The translations under genes were made by a program, and so were the position numbers. Below are positions 16,203 to 23,911 of a DNA stretch of 34,517 nt, in pieces (within the stretch, counting starts at the first letter, position 1; the number at the start of each line of letters is the position of its first letter). The stretch lies in assembly GCA_024229515.1 (NCBI GenBank), contig JAAESI010000281.1, positions 1-34,517 on the forward strand, given 5' to 3'. Origin of the DNA: Pseudomonadota bacterium (GTDB taxonomy: Bacteria; Myxococcota_A; UBA796; UBA9615). The notes beneath the pieces were generated by a model. The model was given only the letters and a program-made list of their open reading frames with translations, ran no database searches and had not been told where the DNA came from.

Positions 16203-18314
16203 CTAGTTCGCGGCGTCGTCCTCATCCGAGATCGGATCGTCGGTCGGGTCGTCGGTCGGGTCCCCACCGTCGTCGCCGCCGCAGCAGGCGCCGCCGGGGG
16301 CGTCGATCGAGCCGCTGACGTTCAGACCGGCCACGCTGCTCCAGTTGTTCAGGTCCACCTGGATGCAGTTCTCGTCAGCCACGAACATCGTCGAGTCGAG
16401 CACCTCGTACTCCAGCGGCTGGGCGTCGTTGTGCGCGCCCGTGGTGCCGGCGAAGGGCACCAGCGGGGCTCCGTTGAGGCGCACGTCGGTGATGACGTTG
16501 TCGCCGCGGACCTGGAGCAGGAGGCTCGGGTCGATGGCGTACTCGGACATGCACCAGCAGCGCTCGTAGGTGTAGAGCCCCTGGCTGGTGGCGGTGGCGC
16601 GCACGCCGCCGTCGTACGAGTTGGTGATCCACTCGCTGCCGGCGAACGGGGCGAGCCAACCGGAGTAGGCGGCGACCACGAACGGGGCGCTGGGCACCGG
16701 GTCGCCCGAGGAGTCGACGACCAGCTGCCAGTCGTCGTCGGTCGAGCCGAGCACGGCGTTCGTGGCGGGCACGTTGTCGAAGCCGGTGCTCAGGTCCTCC
16801 TCGAGGTCGTCGCAGACGACGGGGGTCTCGACGCAGGAGCTGTTGTCGGTGGGGTCGTCATCGACCTGGGCCCCGACCACGTCCGCGCAGTTGCGGATCG
16901 GTCCCTGGCTCTGCCAGACGGCCGGGTCGGCCAGCTGCACGATGAGGTCGGACGAGGTGCTAGCGGATGGTGCTAGCGGAGCCCCGACGTAGTTGCAGGT
17001 GACCGTCTGGGGCGGGATCGCGGGGGCGGCGACGCAGGACCACTCGGCCGTGTTCGTGTTGGACACGAACGTCAGGTCGGGGGCCAGGGGGTCGACGACG
17101 GAGAAGCCCGACTCGTTGACGTTGCCTTCGTTCGTGACGGTCAGCGTGTAGGTGCCCGTGCCGCCCATCGTGAAGCTGATGTCCTCGTTGGTCTTGCGGA
17201 TGGCGAGGTCGTGGATGTCGTCATCGAGCTCGCAGCAGGCGCCGTCGATGGAGTCGATGTTGCCGGCCACGTCCAGGCCGGTGACGACCGCGTGGGCATC
17301 CTTGGTCTCGATCTGGATGCAGTTCTGGCCGACCTTGTACAAGGACGGGTCGGGGTCGCGGAACTCGAGCGGCTGCGGGTCGGCGTGACCGCCGGTGGTG
17401 CCGGCCGTGGGCGTCAGCGCGGCGCCGTTCAGCCGGACCGCGAGCACACTGTCGTCGGCTCGCACATCGAGCCAGAGCGACGGATCGGAGAAGGTCTCGG
17501 ACAGGCAGAAGCAGCGCTCGTAGGTGTAGTACTCGACCGACGTCGTGGAGCCGGGGTTTCCGGAGCCGTTGGACGTCGGCGAGACGTACATCGTGTTCGG
17601 GAACGCCGCGAGCCAGCCGTACGGGTTGACGACCTTCGGGGCCCGGGGGACGAGCCCGCCGGTGGTGTCGAGCACCAGCTGCCAGTCGTCCTCGTCGTCT
17701 TCGGGGGCGAAGATGACCGCGGCGTCGTCGTCGTAGCCGGTGCTGAGGTCCTCATCGAGGTCCCCGCAGCCGATCTCGTCGGTCGTGCACGACTCGTTGT
17801 TGGTCGGGTCGCTGTCCTCGAAGGAGTCGTCGTCCTGCACGATGGTCGCGCAGTTCTCGATCTCCTCGCCGGCCATGTCATCGGCGACGTCGACGATGAT
17901 CTCGATGGGCGCCAGCGAGACCGGGTAGTCGGGCAGCGTGGCGGATGCGAGGCAGCAGTCGACGGTGATGCCGTCGGTGCTGGAGCAGTTCCAGGCCGAC
18001 CCGATGAAGCTGTTGTAGGTCAGGCCCGCGGGGAGCACGTCCTGGATGCAGAGGGCGCCGTCGCGACAGTGCTCGCTGCCGTAGTAGCCGACGTTGATGA
18101 GGTAGCTGCCCTGGCCCCCGGGGGTCAGGGGGTCGCCCAGATCCTTGTCGATGGACGCATCGCAGTCGCAGTCCGGGGAGGAGGGAGCGCCGTTGTCGTC
18201 CGACGGGACCGGCTTGCTGTCGATGACGGGGTCGGGGTTGGGTTCGCACGAGCTGTTGCCGCTCAGCGCGAGCGCCAGCAGCGTCAGGGAGGTGAATCGA
18301 AGGAGGGGGGACAT
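16203..18314 (-). CDS. Large secreted protein with duplicated DUF11-type module
   Basis: A 703-aa exported protein. The signal peptide is followed by a Cys at residue 23, but SGNSSC is a weak lipobox. The protein consists of two copies of one module. Each has a DUF11-like repeat (GGQGSYLINVGYYG ... VDVADDM; GGTGTYTLTVTNEGNVNESG ... SSDLIVQLAD), a LEEDLSTGFD-type linker, and a ~150-aa beta domain (DDWQLVLDT ... YERCFCLSE ... VRLNGAALTP ... DPQPLEF ... NCIQI ... GLDVAGNID ... GACC). Cys residues are conserved between copies, implying disulfides. It ends in GGDPTDDPTDDP-like acidic repeats without a clear anchor. ATG 18314 has GGAG about six bases upstream. Probably a surface or adhesion protein. 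Confidence 0.8.
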   Translation of the reverse strand: MSPLLRFTSLTLLALALSGNSSCEPNPDPVIDSKPVPSDDNGAPSSPDCDCDASIDKDLGDPLTPGGQGSYLINVGYYGSEHCRDGALCIQDVLPAGLTYNSFIGSAWNCSSTDGITVDCCLASATLPDYPVSLAPIEIIVDVADDMAGEEIENCATIVQDDDSFEDSDPTNNESCTTDEIGCGDLDEDLSTGYDDDAAVIFAPEDDEDDWQLVLDTTGGLVPRAPKVVNPYGWLAAFPNTMYVSPTSNGSGNPGSTTSVEYYTYERCFCLSETFSDPSLWLDVRADDSVLAVRLNGAALTPTAGTTGGHADPQPLEFRDPDPSLYKVGQNCIQIETKDAHAVVTGLDVAGNIDSIDGACCELDDDIHDLAIRKTNEDISFTMGGTGTYTLTVTNEGNVNESGFSVVDPLAPDLTFVSNTNTAEWSCVAAPAIPPQTVTCNYVGAPLAPSASTSSDLIVQLADPAVWQSQGPIRNCADVVGAQVDDDPTDNSSCVETPVVCDDLEEDLSTGFDNVPATNAVLGSTDDDWQLVVDSSGDPVPSAPFVVAAYSGWLAPFAGSEWITNSYDGGVRATATSQGLYTYERCWCMSEYAIDPSLLLQVRGDNVITDVRLNGAPLVPFAGTTGAHNDAQPLEYEVLDSTMFVADENCIQVDLNNWSSVAGLNVSGSIDAPGGACCGGDDGGDPTDDPTDDPISDEDDAAN

Positions 18315-18373
18315 GAGTGACTCCGTGGGTGGTTCACGGGGTCACAAAGAGAGGGTCGTTTCGTTTTTTTCAG

Positions 18374-18389
18374 GGTTTCTCGAGAAACC
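18374..18389. promoter_or_regulatory. 16-bp perfect palindrome in divergent promoter region
   Basis: GGTTTCTCGAGAAACC lies between the divergent starts at 18314 (minus) and 18413 (plus), about 23 bases upstream of the latter, next to a run of seven T. Its position fits an operator for a dimeric repressor acting on one or both genes. No regulator is identified. Confidence 0.4.
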
Positions 18390-18412
18390 TGCCGAGCAGC
18401 TAACTTGCCGGC

Positions 18413-19111
18413 ATGCGCCGCTCCCCATGGTTCCTGCTCGTACTCGCCCTCGGCCTCGTCAGCTGCACGCTCCGCACGGGATCCGGAAACGACCCCGAAG
18501 AGGGGACCCGCGATGGCGACTGCGCCGATGACGTCGACAACGACGGCGACAACTTCACGGACTGTGACGACTAGGGCTGCTGGAGCTCGCCGGACTGCGG
18601 CGGGGCGGACGACGACGACGCGGCGGCCGACGACGACGACGCGGCCACGGACGACGACGACGCGTCCACGGACGATGACGACACCACCCCGCCGGCGGAC
18701 GACGACGACACCAGTGATTGGCCGCCCGCGGGCACGTGTGAGCCGGTGGGCACGATCGGGTGTGGGGACTCGCTGCTGGGCGACACGAGCGTGGCGAATA
18801 CGCCCTCGGTGATCGACGGCTACGCCTGCACCACCAACAACGAGTCCGGCCCCGAGATCGTCTACGAACTGGACGTCGCGGCGGGCACCGAGATGGAGCT
18901 GTACCTGACCAATTTCGGGCCCCACGAGCTCGACATCCTCGTCATGCAAGACGTCGGCAACGGCTGCGAGGCGAGCGCGTGCATCGAGTACGCGAACTAC
19001 TACATCCCGTCCTTCATCCCCCAGTCGGGCGAGACGTACTACGTCGCCGTGGATGGATTCTCCGGGTGGTCGGGGCCCTACGAGCTCGAGCTCACCTGCG
19101 CCGCACCGTAG
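18413..19111 (+). pseudogene. Asp-linker lipoprotein gene with in-frame TAG
   Basis: Read through, this is a 232-residue lipoprotein. Signal peptide with lipobox LVSC (Cys18); a short Cys-rich Asp/Asn segment (CADDVDNDGDNFTDCDD, then GCWSSPDC) of a type common in these bacteria; an ADDDDAA-type Asp linker; and a C-terminal domain (GYACTTNNESGPEIVYELDV ... YYVAVDGFSGWSGPYELEL) resembling the bacterial pre-peptidase C-terminal fold. Codon 54 (18572-18574) is TAG, where the Cys-rich segment would expect something like Glu or Gln, each a single base change away. The frame stays open and protein-like on both sides, so this is a nonsense mutation, a sequencing error or suppression. As written, only a 53-residue lipopeptide would be made. 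No strong ribosome-binding site precedes the ATG. Confidence 0.8.
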
Positions 19112-19118
19112 TTGCTTC

Positions 19119-19143
19119 AAGTATTAGGTGACACCTGATACTT
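19119..19143. promoter_or_regulatory. Palindrome A (degenerate copy of sites B and C)
   Basis: Centred on 19131: AAGTAT-T-AGGTG, A, CACCT-G-ATACTT. Twelve of thirteen tested positions outward from the centre include one mismatch pair (19125/19137). It shares the AGGTGNCACCT core and outer GTAT/ATAC spacing with the palindromes at 23883 and 29268, but lies between convergent gene ends, not at a promoter. It may be a relic operator, a dispersed repeat or a bidirectional hairpin. Confidence 0.45.
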
Positions 19144-19167
19144 TGCCGCACCGTGCCGTCGCACCGC

Positions 19168-19641
19168 TCAGTCGATCAGCCGCCCGTCCATCGTCTTGGC
19201 GATCGCGCGCAGGTACGTGCTGACCTGCCGGGAGCACATCTGAACCAGCGCCTTGCGGGCGACCCGGACCATGAGCCGGGGCACGGGGACCGAGACACCG
19301 ATCGTGTTGTCGAACACGAGCCGGGCTCCCTCCGGGGACTCGGTCACCGTCCAGGTGCCGTCCGCGAGGGTGTTGCCGCTGCCCGGCTCGGTGGTCCAGA
19401 CGACCGTGCCGGCGGCCGGATCGCGCACGTAGCGGGCGGCGTACCCGACGTCGAACCCCAGCTTGCCGACCGACAGCGACTCCATGCGCCAGCGGTAGAC
19501 GTCGTCGCCGAGGTCGTCCAGCCCCTTCAGTCCGGGGAAGTGGGCAGCCGATCGGGGCACGTCCGCGACCAGCGCGTAGGCCTCGTCCCGACTCCACTTC
19601 ACCTCCAGCGTGCGCTGGATCGTCACGTTCAAATCGACCAC
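19168..19641 (-). CDS. SRPBCC (START-like) family protein
   Basis: A 157-aa soluble protein of the SRPBCC helix-grip superfamily, which binds lipids, polyketides or other hydrophobic ligands in a cavity. The pattern is the usual one: first strand (VTIQRTLEVKWSRDEAYALV), a helix carrying ADVPRSAAHFPG, alternating strands (YAARYVRDP; GTVVWTTEP; GTWTVTESPEGARLVFDNT) and a long C-terminal helix (MVRVARKALVQMCSRQVSTY). It resembles coenzyme-Q-binding or polyketide-cyclase-like members. There is no signal peptide. It is divergent, 62 bp apart, from another SRPBCC-like gene that is exported, so the pair may handle a related lipid on both sides of the inner membrane; that is inference. Confidence 0.78.
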   Translation of the reverse strand: MVDLNVTIQRTLEVKWSRDEAYALVADVPRSAAHFPGLKGLDDLGDDVYRWRMESLSVGKLGFDVGYAARYVRDPAAGTVVWTTEPGSGNTLADGTWTVTESPEGARLVFDNTIGVSVPVPRLMVRVARKALVQMCSRQVSTYLRAIAKTMDGRLID

Positions 19642-19703
19642 CGCCGCAGGATGCCACGCCGCCGCCGCGATCCGATCAAGCTGGCGCTTCGCCGAGGAAT
19701 CCT

Positions 19704-20366
19704 GTGATCTGCATGCCGATGAACCGCGCCGCCACCCTCGCCAGCCTCCTGTTCGTCCTGCTCGCGGCCTCGCCCGCGTCGGCGCTGGACGTCACCCGCG
19801 TGGAGCCCGCGACGATCGAATCGCTCACCGGCGGCGCCCCGATGGTGATCGTCGAAGAGGAGCCCGCCGGGGGCCTGAAGCTGGTCACCGGGGGCGTGCT
19901 CATCGCGGCCCCCCCCTCGGTGGTGTGGAAGGTCATCACCGACTACGACCGCTACGCCGAGTGGATGCCGGAGGTCACCGAGGTGAAGGCCTCGGACAAC
20001 GGCGATGGCACCAAGAACGTCATGTACGACCTGCTCTTCGAGCTGTCGATCATCCGGCGGAAGATGAACTACACGCTGCTGACCACCGAGACCGGCGGCA
20101 ACCACATCGAGTGGACGCTGGTGGAAGGCGACTTCGACAAGTCGGTCGGCGGCTGGCACCTCACCCCGGCGCGCGGCGGCAAGGCCACCATCGCCTGGTA
20201 CTCGACGTTCACGAACCTCAAGTCGATGGGCCGCCTGGTCAAGGGGCTGCTCGAGGAGCAGCCGGCCCTGGAGATGGCGATCCAGGTGTCCACCGCCGTC
20301 ACGGTCGTGCAGAAGCTGCGCGAGCGGGTGGAGAACCCGCAGGCGGCCGCTCCGCCGGCGGAGTGA
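19704..20366 (+). CDS. Exported SRPBCC (START-like) protein
   Basis: A 220-aa protein with a signal peptide (to ASPASALDV) and a SRPBCC/polyketide-cyclase-like domain: GGVLIAAPPSVVWKVITDYD, then RYAEWMPEVTEVKASDNGDG, MNYTLLTTE, HIEWTLVEGDFDKSVGGWHL, and a C-terminal helix with LVKGLLEEQPALEMAIQ. The GTG at 19704 has GAGGA five bases upstream and is preferred; ATG 19713 or 19719 would also keep the signal peptide. It likely binds a hydrophobic ligand in the periplasm. The next gene starts within five bases of its stop, so the two form an operon. Confidence 0.8.
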   Translation: MICMPMNRAATLASLLFVLLAASPASALDVTRVEPATIESLTGGAPMVIVEEEPAGGLKLVTGGVLIAAPPSVVWKVITDYDRYAEWMPEVTEVKASDNGDGTKNVMYDLLFELSIIRRKMNYTLLTTETGGNHIEWTLVEGDFDKSVGGWHLTPARGGKATIAWYSTFTNLKSMGRLVKGLLEEQPALEMAIQVSTAVTVVQKLRERVENPQAAAPPAE

Positions 20367-20370
20367 TGTG

Positions 20371-22281
20371 ATGAGGGTGCTGGCGCTGCTCGCGGTCGGG
20401 CTCCTGGTGGGCTGCTTCGGGGATGACTTCACCGAGGTCGAGCCGCTGGATGAGGCCGACAGCCCCTGCTACCGGGCCAACCTCGCCGACGGCCTGTCCG
20501 AGACCGATCCCGGCGAGCTCCTGGCGATCTACGAGTGCCTGAATGTGCGCGGCGCGTTGGACGGCGCCGACGGCGTGGTCCGCGCCCTGACGACGGCGCA
20601 GACCCGCGCGGACCGCGAGGGTTCGCTCGATCTGGCCCGGGCGGTCAACCGCATCCCCGAGCACGTGGACGTCTCCGGGAGCCTGACCGCGGCCGCCGAT
20701 CTGCTGCGGGAGCGAAACGAGTTCCTGGTCTTCGTGGCGCGCACCACCGCCGAGTGGATCTACGGCCGGCCGTGGCCCGAGGTGGAGGCCGCGTTCGCCG
20801 ACGGCGGGGGGGAACTGACCGCCCCCGAGGCGGTGGAGGACGGGCTCGTGCAGCCGCTGATCCCGATCGTCGCCACGCTCGCGGAGTCCGCGCTGGATGC
20901 CGGCGAGCTCCCCGCCATCGCCGCCGGCCTCGAATCGGTGCTTACGATGCAGGAGCTGGCCGAGGTCACCGGCACGATGGCGACGATGGTGCAGGACCAG
21001 GAGGCGGCCCTGCTGGAGCACACCATCGAGGACCTCGCGACGTTCCTGGAATCGGCGCAGGAGCCCGGCGGGGAGAACGTGCTGCTCCGCCTCGTGGCCG
21101 AGTCGCTCACCGGGGCGCCGGGGCTGGGGGGACAGCCTCCGCTGATCGCGGCGTTGGATCCGCTGGACCGCATGCTCGCGGACCCGGTCGCGTCCGACCG
21201 CATGGCGACGACGATCGGCGAGCTGTACGCCGACGGCGTGCTGCAGGCGCTGCCGGGCCAGCTCCACTCGCTGATCACCATCGACGTGGACGGCAACGGC
21301 TGGGCGCCGGGCCGCGAGACCGCGCTGCAGGGGCTGCTCAAGCTGCTGGAGGACGGCGATCAGCCGGTGCAGTGCGGGCTGATCTTCCAGGTCGACAGCC
21401 TCTCGATGTTCATCTTCCAGGCGATCTCCCTGTTCGACGCATCCACGGTCGAGACGTCGCTGCTGGCGGCGGATCTGCTCGTGCAGGACCTCATGGTCCT
21501 GACTGATCTGCTCTGCACGGGGATCGACCCCGGGCTACAGGAGCGGTACCCGGCCATCCTCCGGCTGGCGGAGTCGGGGGCCCTGCGGGTGACCACTCCG
21601 CTGGTGCAGTCGCTGTACGCGCCGCTGGACCCGGAGCACGACACGCTCCGCGAGGGGCTCGATCTGCTGCTCGCGATTCAGTCCGGTGGCCTCACCGACG
21701 AGGTCGAGGACTTCGGCCGACGGGAGTTGGACGAGCCCTTCATCGGCAACGTGATGACGGTCGTGGGCGCCTTCGTCGAACCCGAAGATCCTGCCGCCGT
21801 CGGGGATCTCGACACGATGATTCGGGTGCTTCGAGCGGCCATCTCGCCCCCCGCCGGTCAGGGGTACGAGCGGAGCCTCGCGGGCCTGCTGGTGGAGCCC
21901 CTCCGGGTGACCCTGACGGCCCACGAAGAGGAGCTCGCCGACTGGCTGGCGGAGTTCGCGGGGCTGCTGCGGGCCGAAGGATCCCAGACCAGCGGGCTGC
22001 TGGACGAGGTCGCCCCGCTGCTGGAGGTCGATCCCGATCTGGACACCCTCGCCGCGGTCGGTCGGCTGCTCGGCGACGTCGAGCTGAGCGAGCCGATGTG
22101 GCGCGTGCTGGAGACCGACGAGGTTGCGGCCGCGCTGGCCTCTTCGACCAACGGGCGGGAGGCGCCGGGCATGCTCGGGCTGGTGGGCCGCATCTCCGCG
22201 GACGGATCGCTGGAGCAGGTGCTGTCGCTGATGACGTGGCTGCTCGAGACGGTCGACGGCCTGGGGCTGCTCCCGGAGTAG
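20371..22281 (+). CDS. Large helical lipoprotein, unknown function
   Basis: A 636-aa lipoprotein with a clear lipobox (LLVGC, Cys15). A GTG three bases earlier is possible, but ATG 20371 has GGAG at a better distance. The mature part is almost entirely alpha-helical, rich in Leu, Ala, Glu and Asp. Repeated helix pairs such as LLAIYECLNVRGALDG, PLIPIVATLAESALDAGELP and LVVEPLRV-like segments suggest an alpha-solenoid (HEAT-like) fold. No catalytic motif seen. Cotranscription with an exported START-like protein suggests a periplasmic lipid-related task, but this is inference. It ends in a small hairpin shared with the convergent gene. Confidence 0.78.
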   Translation: MRVLALLAVGLLVGCFGDDFTEVEPLDEADSPCYRANLADGLSETDPGELLAIYECLNVRGALDGADGVVRALTTAQTRADREGSLDLARAVNRIPEHVDVSGSLTAAADLLRERNEFLVFVARTTAEWIYGRPWPEVEAAFADGGGELTAPEAVEDGLVQPLIPIVATLAESALDAGELPAIAAGLESVLTMQELAEVTGTMATMVQDQEAALLEHTIEDLATFLESAQEPGGENVLLRLVAESLTGAPGLGGQPPLIAALDPLDRMLADPVASDRMATTIGELYADGVLQALPGQLHSLITIDVDGNGWAPGRETALQGLLKLLEDGDQPVQCGLIFQVDSLSMFIFQAISLFDASTVETSLLAADLLVQDLMVLTDLLCTGIDPGLQERYPAILRLAESGALRVTTPLVQSLYAPLDPEHDTLREGLDLLLAIQSGGLTDEVEDFGRRELDEPFIGNVMTVVGAFVEPEDPAAVGDLDTMIRVLRAAISPPAGQGYERSLAGLLVEPLRVTLTAHEEELADWLAEFAGLLRAEGSQTSGLLDEVAPLLEVDPDLDTLAAVGRLLGDVELSEPMWRVLETDEVAAALASSTNGREAPGMLGLVGRISADGSLEQVLSLMTWLLETVDGLGLLPE

Positions 22282-22293
22282 CGCTCCGCGCTA
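22279..22293. terminator. Hairpin spanning two convergent stop codons
   Basis: TAGCGC-TCC-GCGCTA: a perfect 6-bp stem whose outer bases are the stop codons of the lipoprotein gene (plus) and the FadL-like gene (minus). It has no T-run, so any terminator activity would be weak; it may simply protect both 3' ends. Confidence 0.3.
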
Positions 22294-23838
22294 GATGCTC
22301 AGGTGCAGGCTCGCGCCGGCCACGAAGATGACACCGCCGCTGCGCACCTCGCCGAGCATCGGCGTGCCGGGGGCGAGCTCGGCGGCGCCCACGAGGGCCG
22401 GGTCCTTCACGTGGATCCGCTGCTCCAGGATGTGCGCCTGGGCGAAGACGTCGAGGCTGATCCGCCCCCCCATCATCCCGAACGGGTCGTGCGTCCAGAG
22501 CCCGGTGCCCAGCGAGACGACGTGGGTGGGGTTGTCCAGGAAGGTCGTCAGGGCCGTCTGGTCGGGCACGAACGAGGGCTCGTAGGCGTAGCCCGCGCGG
22601 ACCACGGTGCCGAGCTCGCGGAAGCGGCCCCCGACCTTGCCCTCCAGCGTCTTGCCCTTGGGCCGCCACTCGCCGCCGAGCCGCACCTCGACGGTGTCCC
22701 GGAACAGCTCGGAGTCGAGCTGGCGCGCGTTCAGCACCTGGGCGTCCAGATCCACCAGCCCGATCTGCAGGTCGGTCAGCTCCTCGTTGATGCGGCCGAC
22801 GTTGGGGAGGATCTTGCTCCACTGGTTCCACGTGATGTCCGCCATGAAGGCGAACCGGGGCTGGTCCCAGCCGAGCCCGACGGCGATCTGCCGGGGGGTG
22901 GCAAAGTCCACGGCCGAGTAGACGATCTGGGTGCGGATCGGGATCAGCACCTCGCCCAGGCTCCCGACCTCGTTGACGATGCCGTTGAACTCGAGGTTGA
23001 GCACCGCGGGGTCGACCTTGAGGATGACCGGGTGTCGGTAGACCACCCCGATGCGCACCCCCTCCAGCTTCGGGCTGAGCATGCCGAGGTCCCACGTCAC
23101 GCCCGCGATGGGGGAGACCGTGGGGCGCACGTCGGCGCGGATGTTCCGCGGGTTGATGCTCAGATCCGCGCTCACCGAATCGCCGTCGCCGCCGGTGATG
23201 TCACCGCCGTCCAGTTCCGCGTCGACCGAGAAGTCCAGCTCGATCCGCGCCCGCGCCAGGACCGAGACCCCGAGCCCGACGTAGAGCCCGTCGACGATCC
23301 GGACCGAGCCCGACAGGTAGATGCCGATGCGTTGGCTGCGGCTCTTCCACCGCACGTACCAGGGCAGGTACGCGTCCTCCTGCTCGAACAGCACGATGCG
23401 CTTGAGCGGGAAGTTGAACGCCATGCCCACCCGCAGCCACTTGCCGAAGGCGCGGAGGTAGCCGAACTGGATGCCGGCGGGTGCGTCCATCGCTCCCGGG
23501 GACCAGTGATCGGCCGCGCTGTCGGCGCTGACGAGGCCGTCCTGGTTCCCGTCGAACAGGATGTTGGGGGCGCAGATGCGGGGCCGGGTCGACTCCTCGA
23601 CCCCCAGGCAGGAGAGGTTCACGAAGCCGTGGTGAAAGACCAGGGAGGCCTCGTCGCGGGGGGCGAACCCCATCGCCGAGGGGTTCCGCCACGCCGCGAA
23701 GGGATCGTGATCGATCACCAGCCCCGCGCGGGCCCGCGACATCGACGGGCCTCCCAGACCGAACAGGTCGGCGGGGTTCGCGGAGGCGGTCGCGGGAGCG
23801 AGGAGCACCAGCGTGATCAGCAGCAACATGCGCTTCAT
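22291..23838 (-). CDS. FadL/OmpP1-type outer-membrane protein
   Basis: A 515-aa exported protein. The signal peptide is residues ~1-20 (ATASA|NPADLFG). The N-terminal part has the FadL hatch-like pattern: GLGGPSMSRARAGLVIDHDP, FAAWRNPSAMGFAP. The rest alternates in beta strands of a barrel (LRVGMAFNFPLKRI, IGIYLSGSVRIVDGLYVGLG, RQIAVGLGWDQPRFAFMADI, VSLGTGLW), ending VIFVAGASLHLSI. Known members move long-chain fatty acids or other hydrophobic compounds across the outer membrane. It is divergent, 73 bp apart, from an acyl-CoA dehydrogenase gene, with a palindrome between, which fits uptake followed by beta-oxidation. No ribosome-binding site is evident. Confidence 0.82.
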   Translation of the reverse strand: MKRMLLLITLVLLAPATASANPADLFGLGGPSMSRARAGLVIDHDPFAAWRNPSAMGFAPRDEASLVFHHGFVNLSCLGVEESTRPRICAPNILFDGNQDGLVSADSAADHWSPGAMDAPAGIQFGYLRAFGKWLRVGMAFNFPLKRIVLFEQEDAYLPWYVRWKSRSQRIGIYLSGSVRIVDGLYVGLGVSVLARARIELDFSVDAELDGGDITGGDGDSVSADLSINPRNIRADVRPTVSPIAGVTWDLGMLSPKLEGVRIGVVYRHPVILKVDPAVLNLEFNGIVNEVGSLGEVLIPIRTQIVYSAVDFATPRQIAVGLGWDQPRFAFMADITWNQWSKILPNVGRINEELTDLQIGLVDLDAQVLNARQLDSELFRDTVEVRLGGEWRPKGKTLEGKVGGRFRELGTVVRAGYAYEPSFVPDQTALTTFLDNPTHVVSLGTGLWTHDPFGMMGGRISLDVFAQAHILEQRIHVKDPALVGAAELAPGTPMLGEVRSGGVIFVAGASLHLSI

Positions 23839-23866
23839 CGGACGGACGATAGCTCAGATTGGCTTC

Positions 23867-23872
23867 TATAAT
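23867..23872 (+). promoter_or_regulatory. Perfect -10 box (TATAAT)
   Basis: TATAAT lies 40 bases upstream of the acyl-CoA dehydrogenase ATG, in an AT-rich patch unusual for this window. No good -35 hexamer lies 16-18 bases further upstream, so activity may depend on an activator or on an extended -10. Palindrome B begins right at this box. Confidence 0.45.
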
Positions 23873-23896
23873 GTATAAGGTGCCACCTTACACTTT
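23870..23896. promoter_or_regulatory. Palindrome B, putative operator
   Basis: Centre 23883: TAAGGTG-C-CACCTTA is a perfect 7+1+7 palindrome, extended outward by GTA/CAC with one mismatch. It lies directly after TATAAT, over the expected transcription start, between fadL-like and acyl-CoA dehydrogenase genes. Binding there would block transcription. It is nearly identical to palindrome C at 29258-29278. A TetR-family repressor is the likely kind of protein, but none is encoded here. Confidence 0.6.
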
Positions 23897-23911
23897 GAGC
23901 GGAGCCGAACC

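Noticed and set aside
18572..18574. Recoding of the TAG as a special amino acid
   Set aside because: Selenocysteine uses TGA, and nothing in the window suggests pyrrolysine use; a nonsense change or sequence error is simpler.
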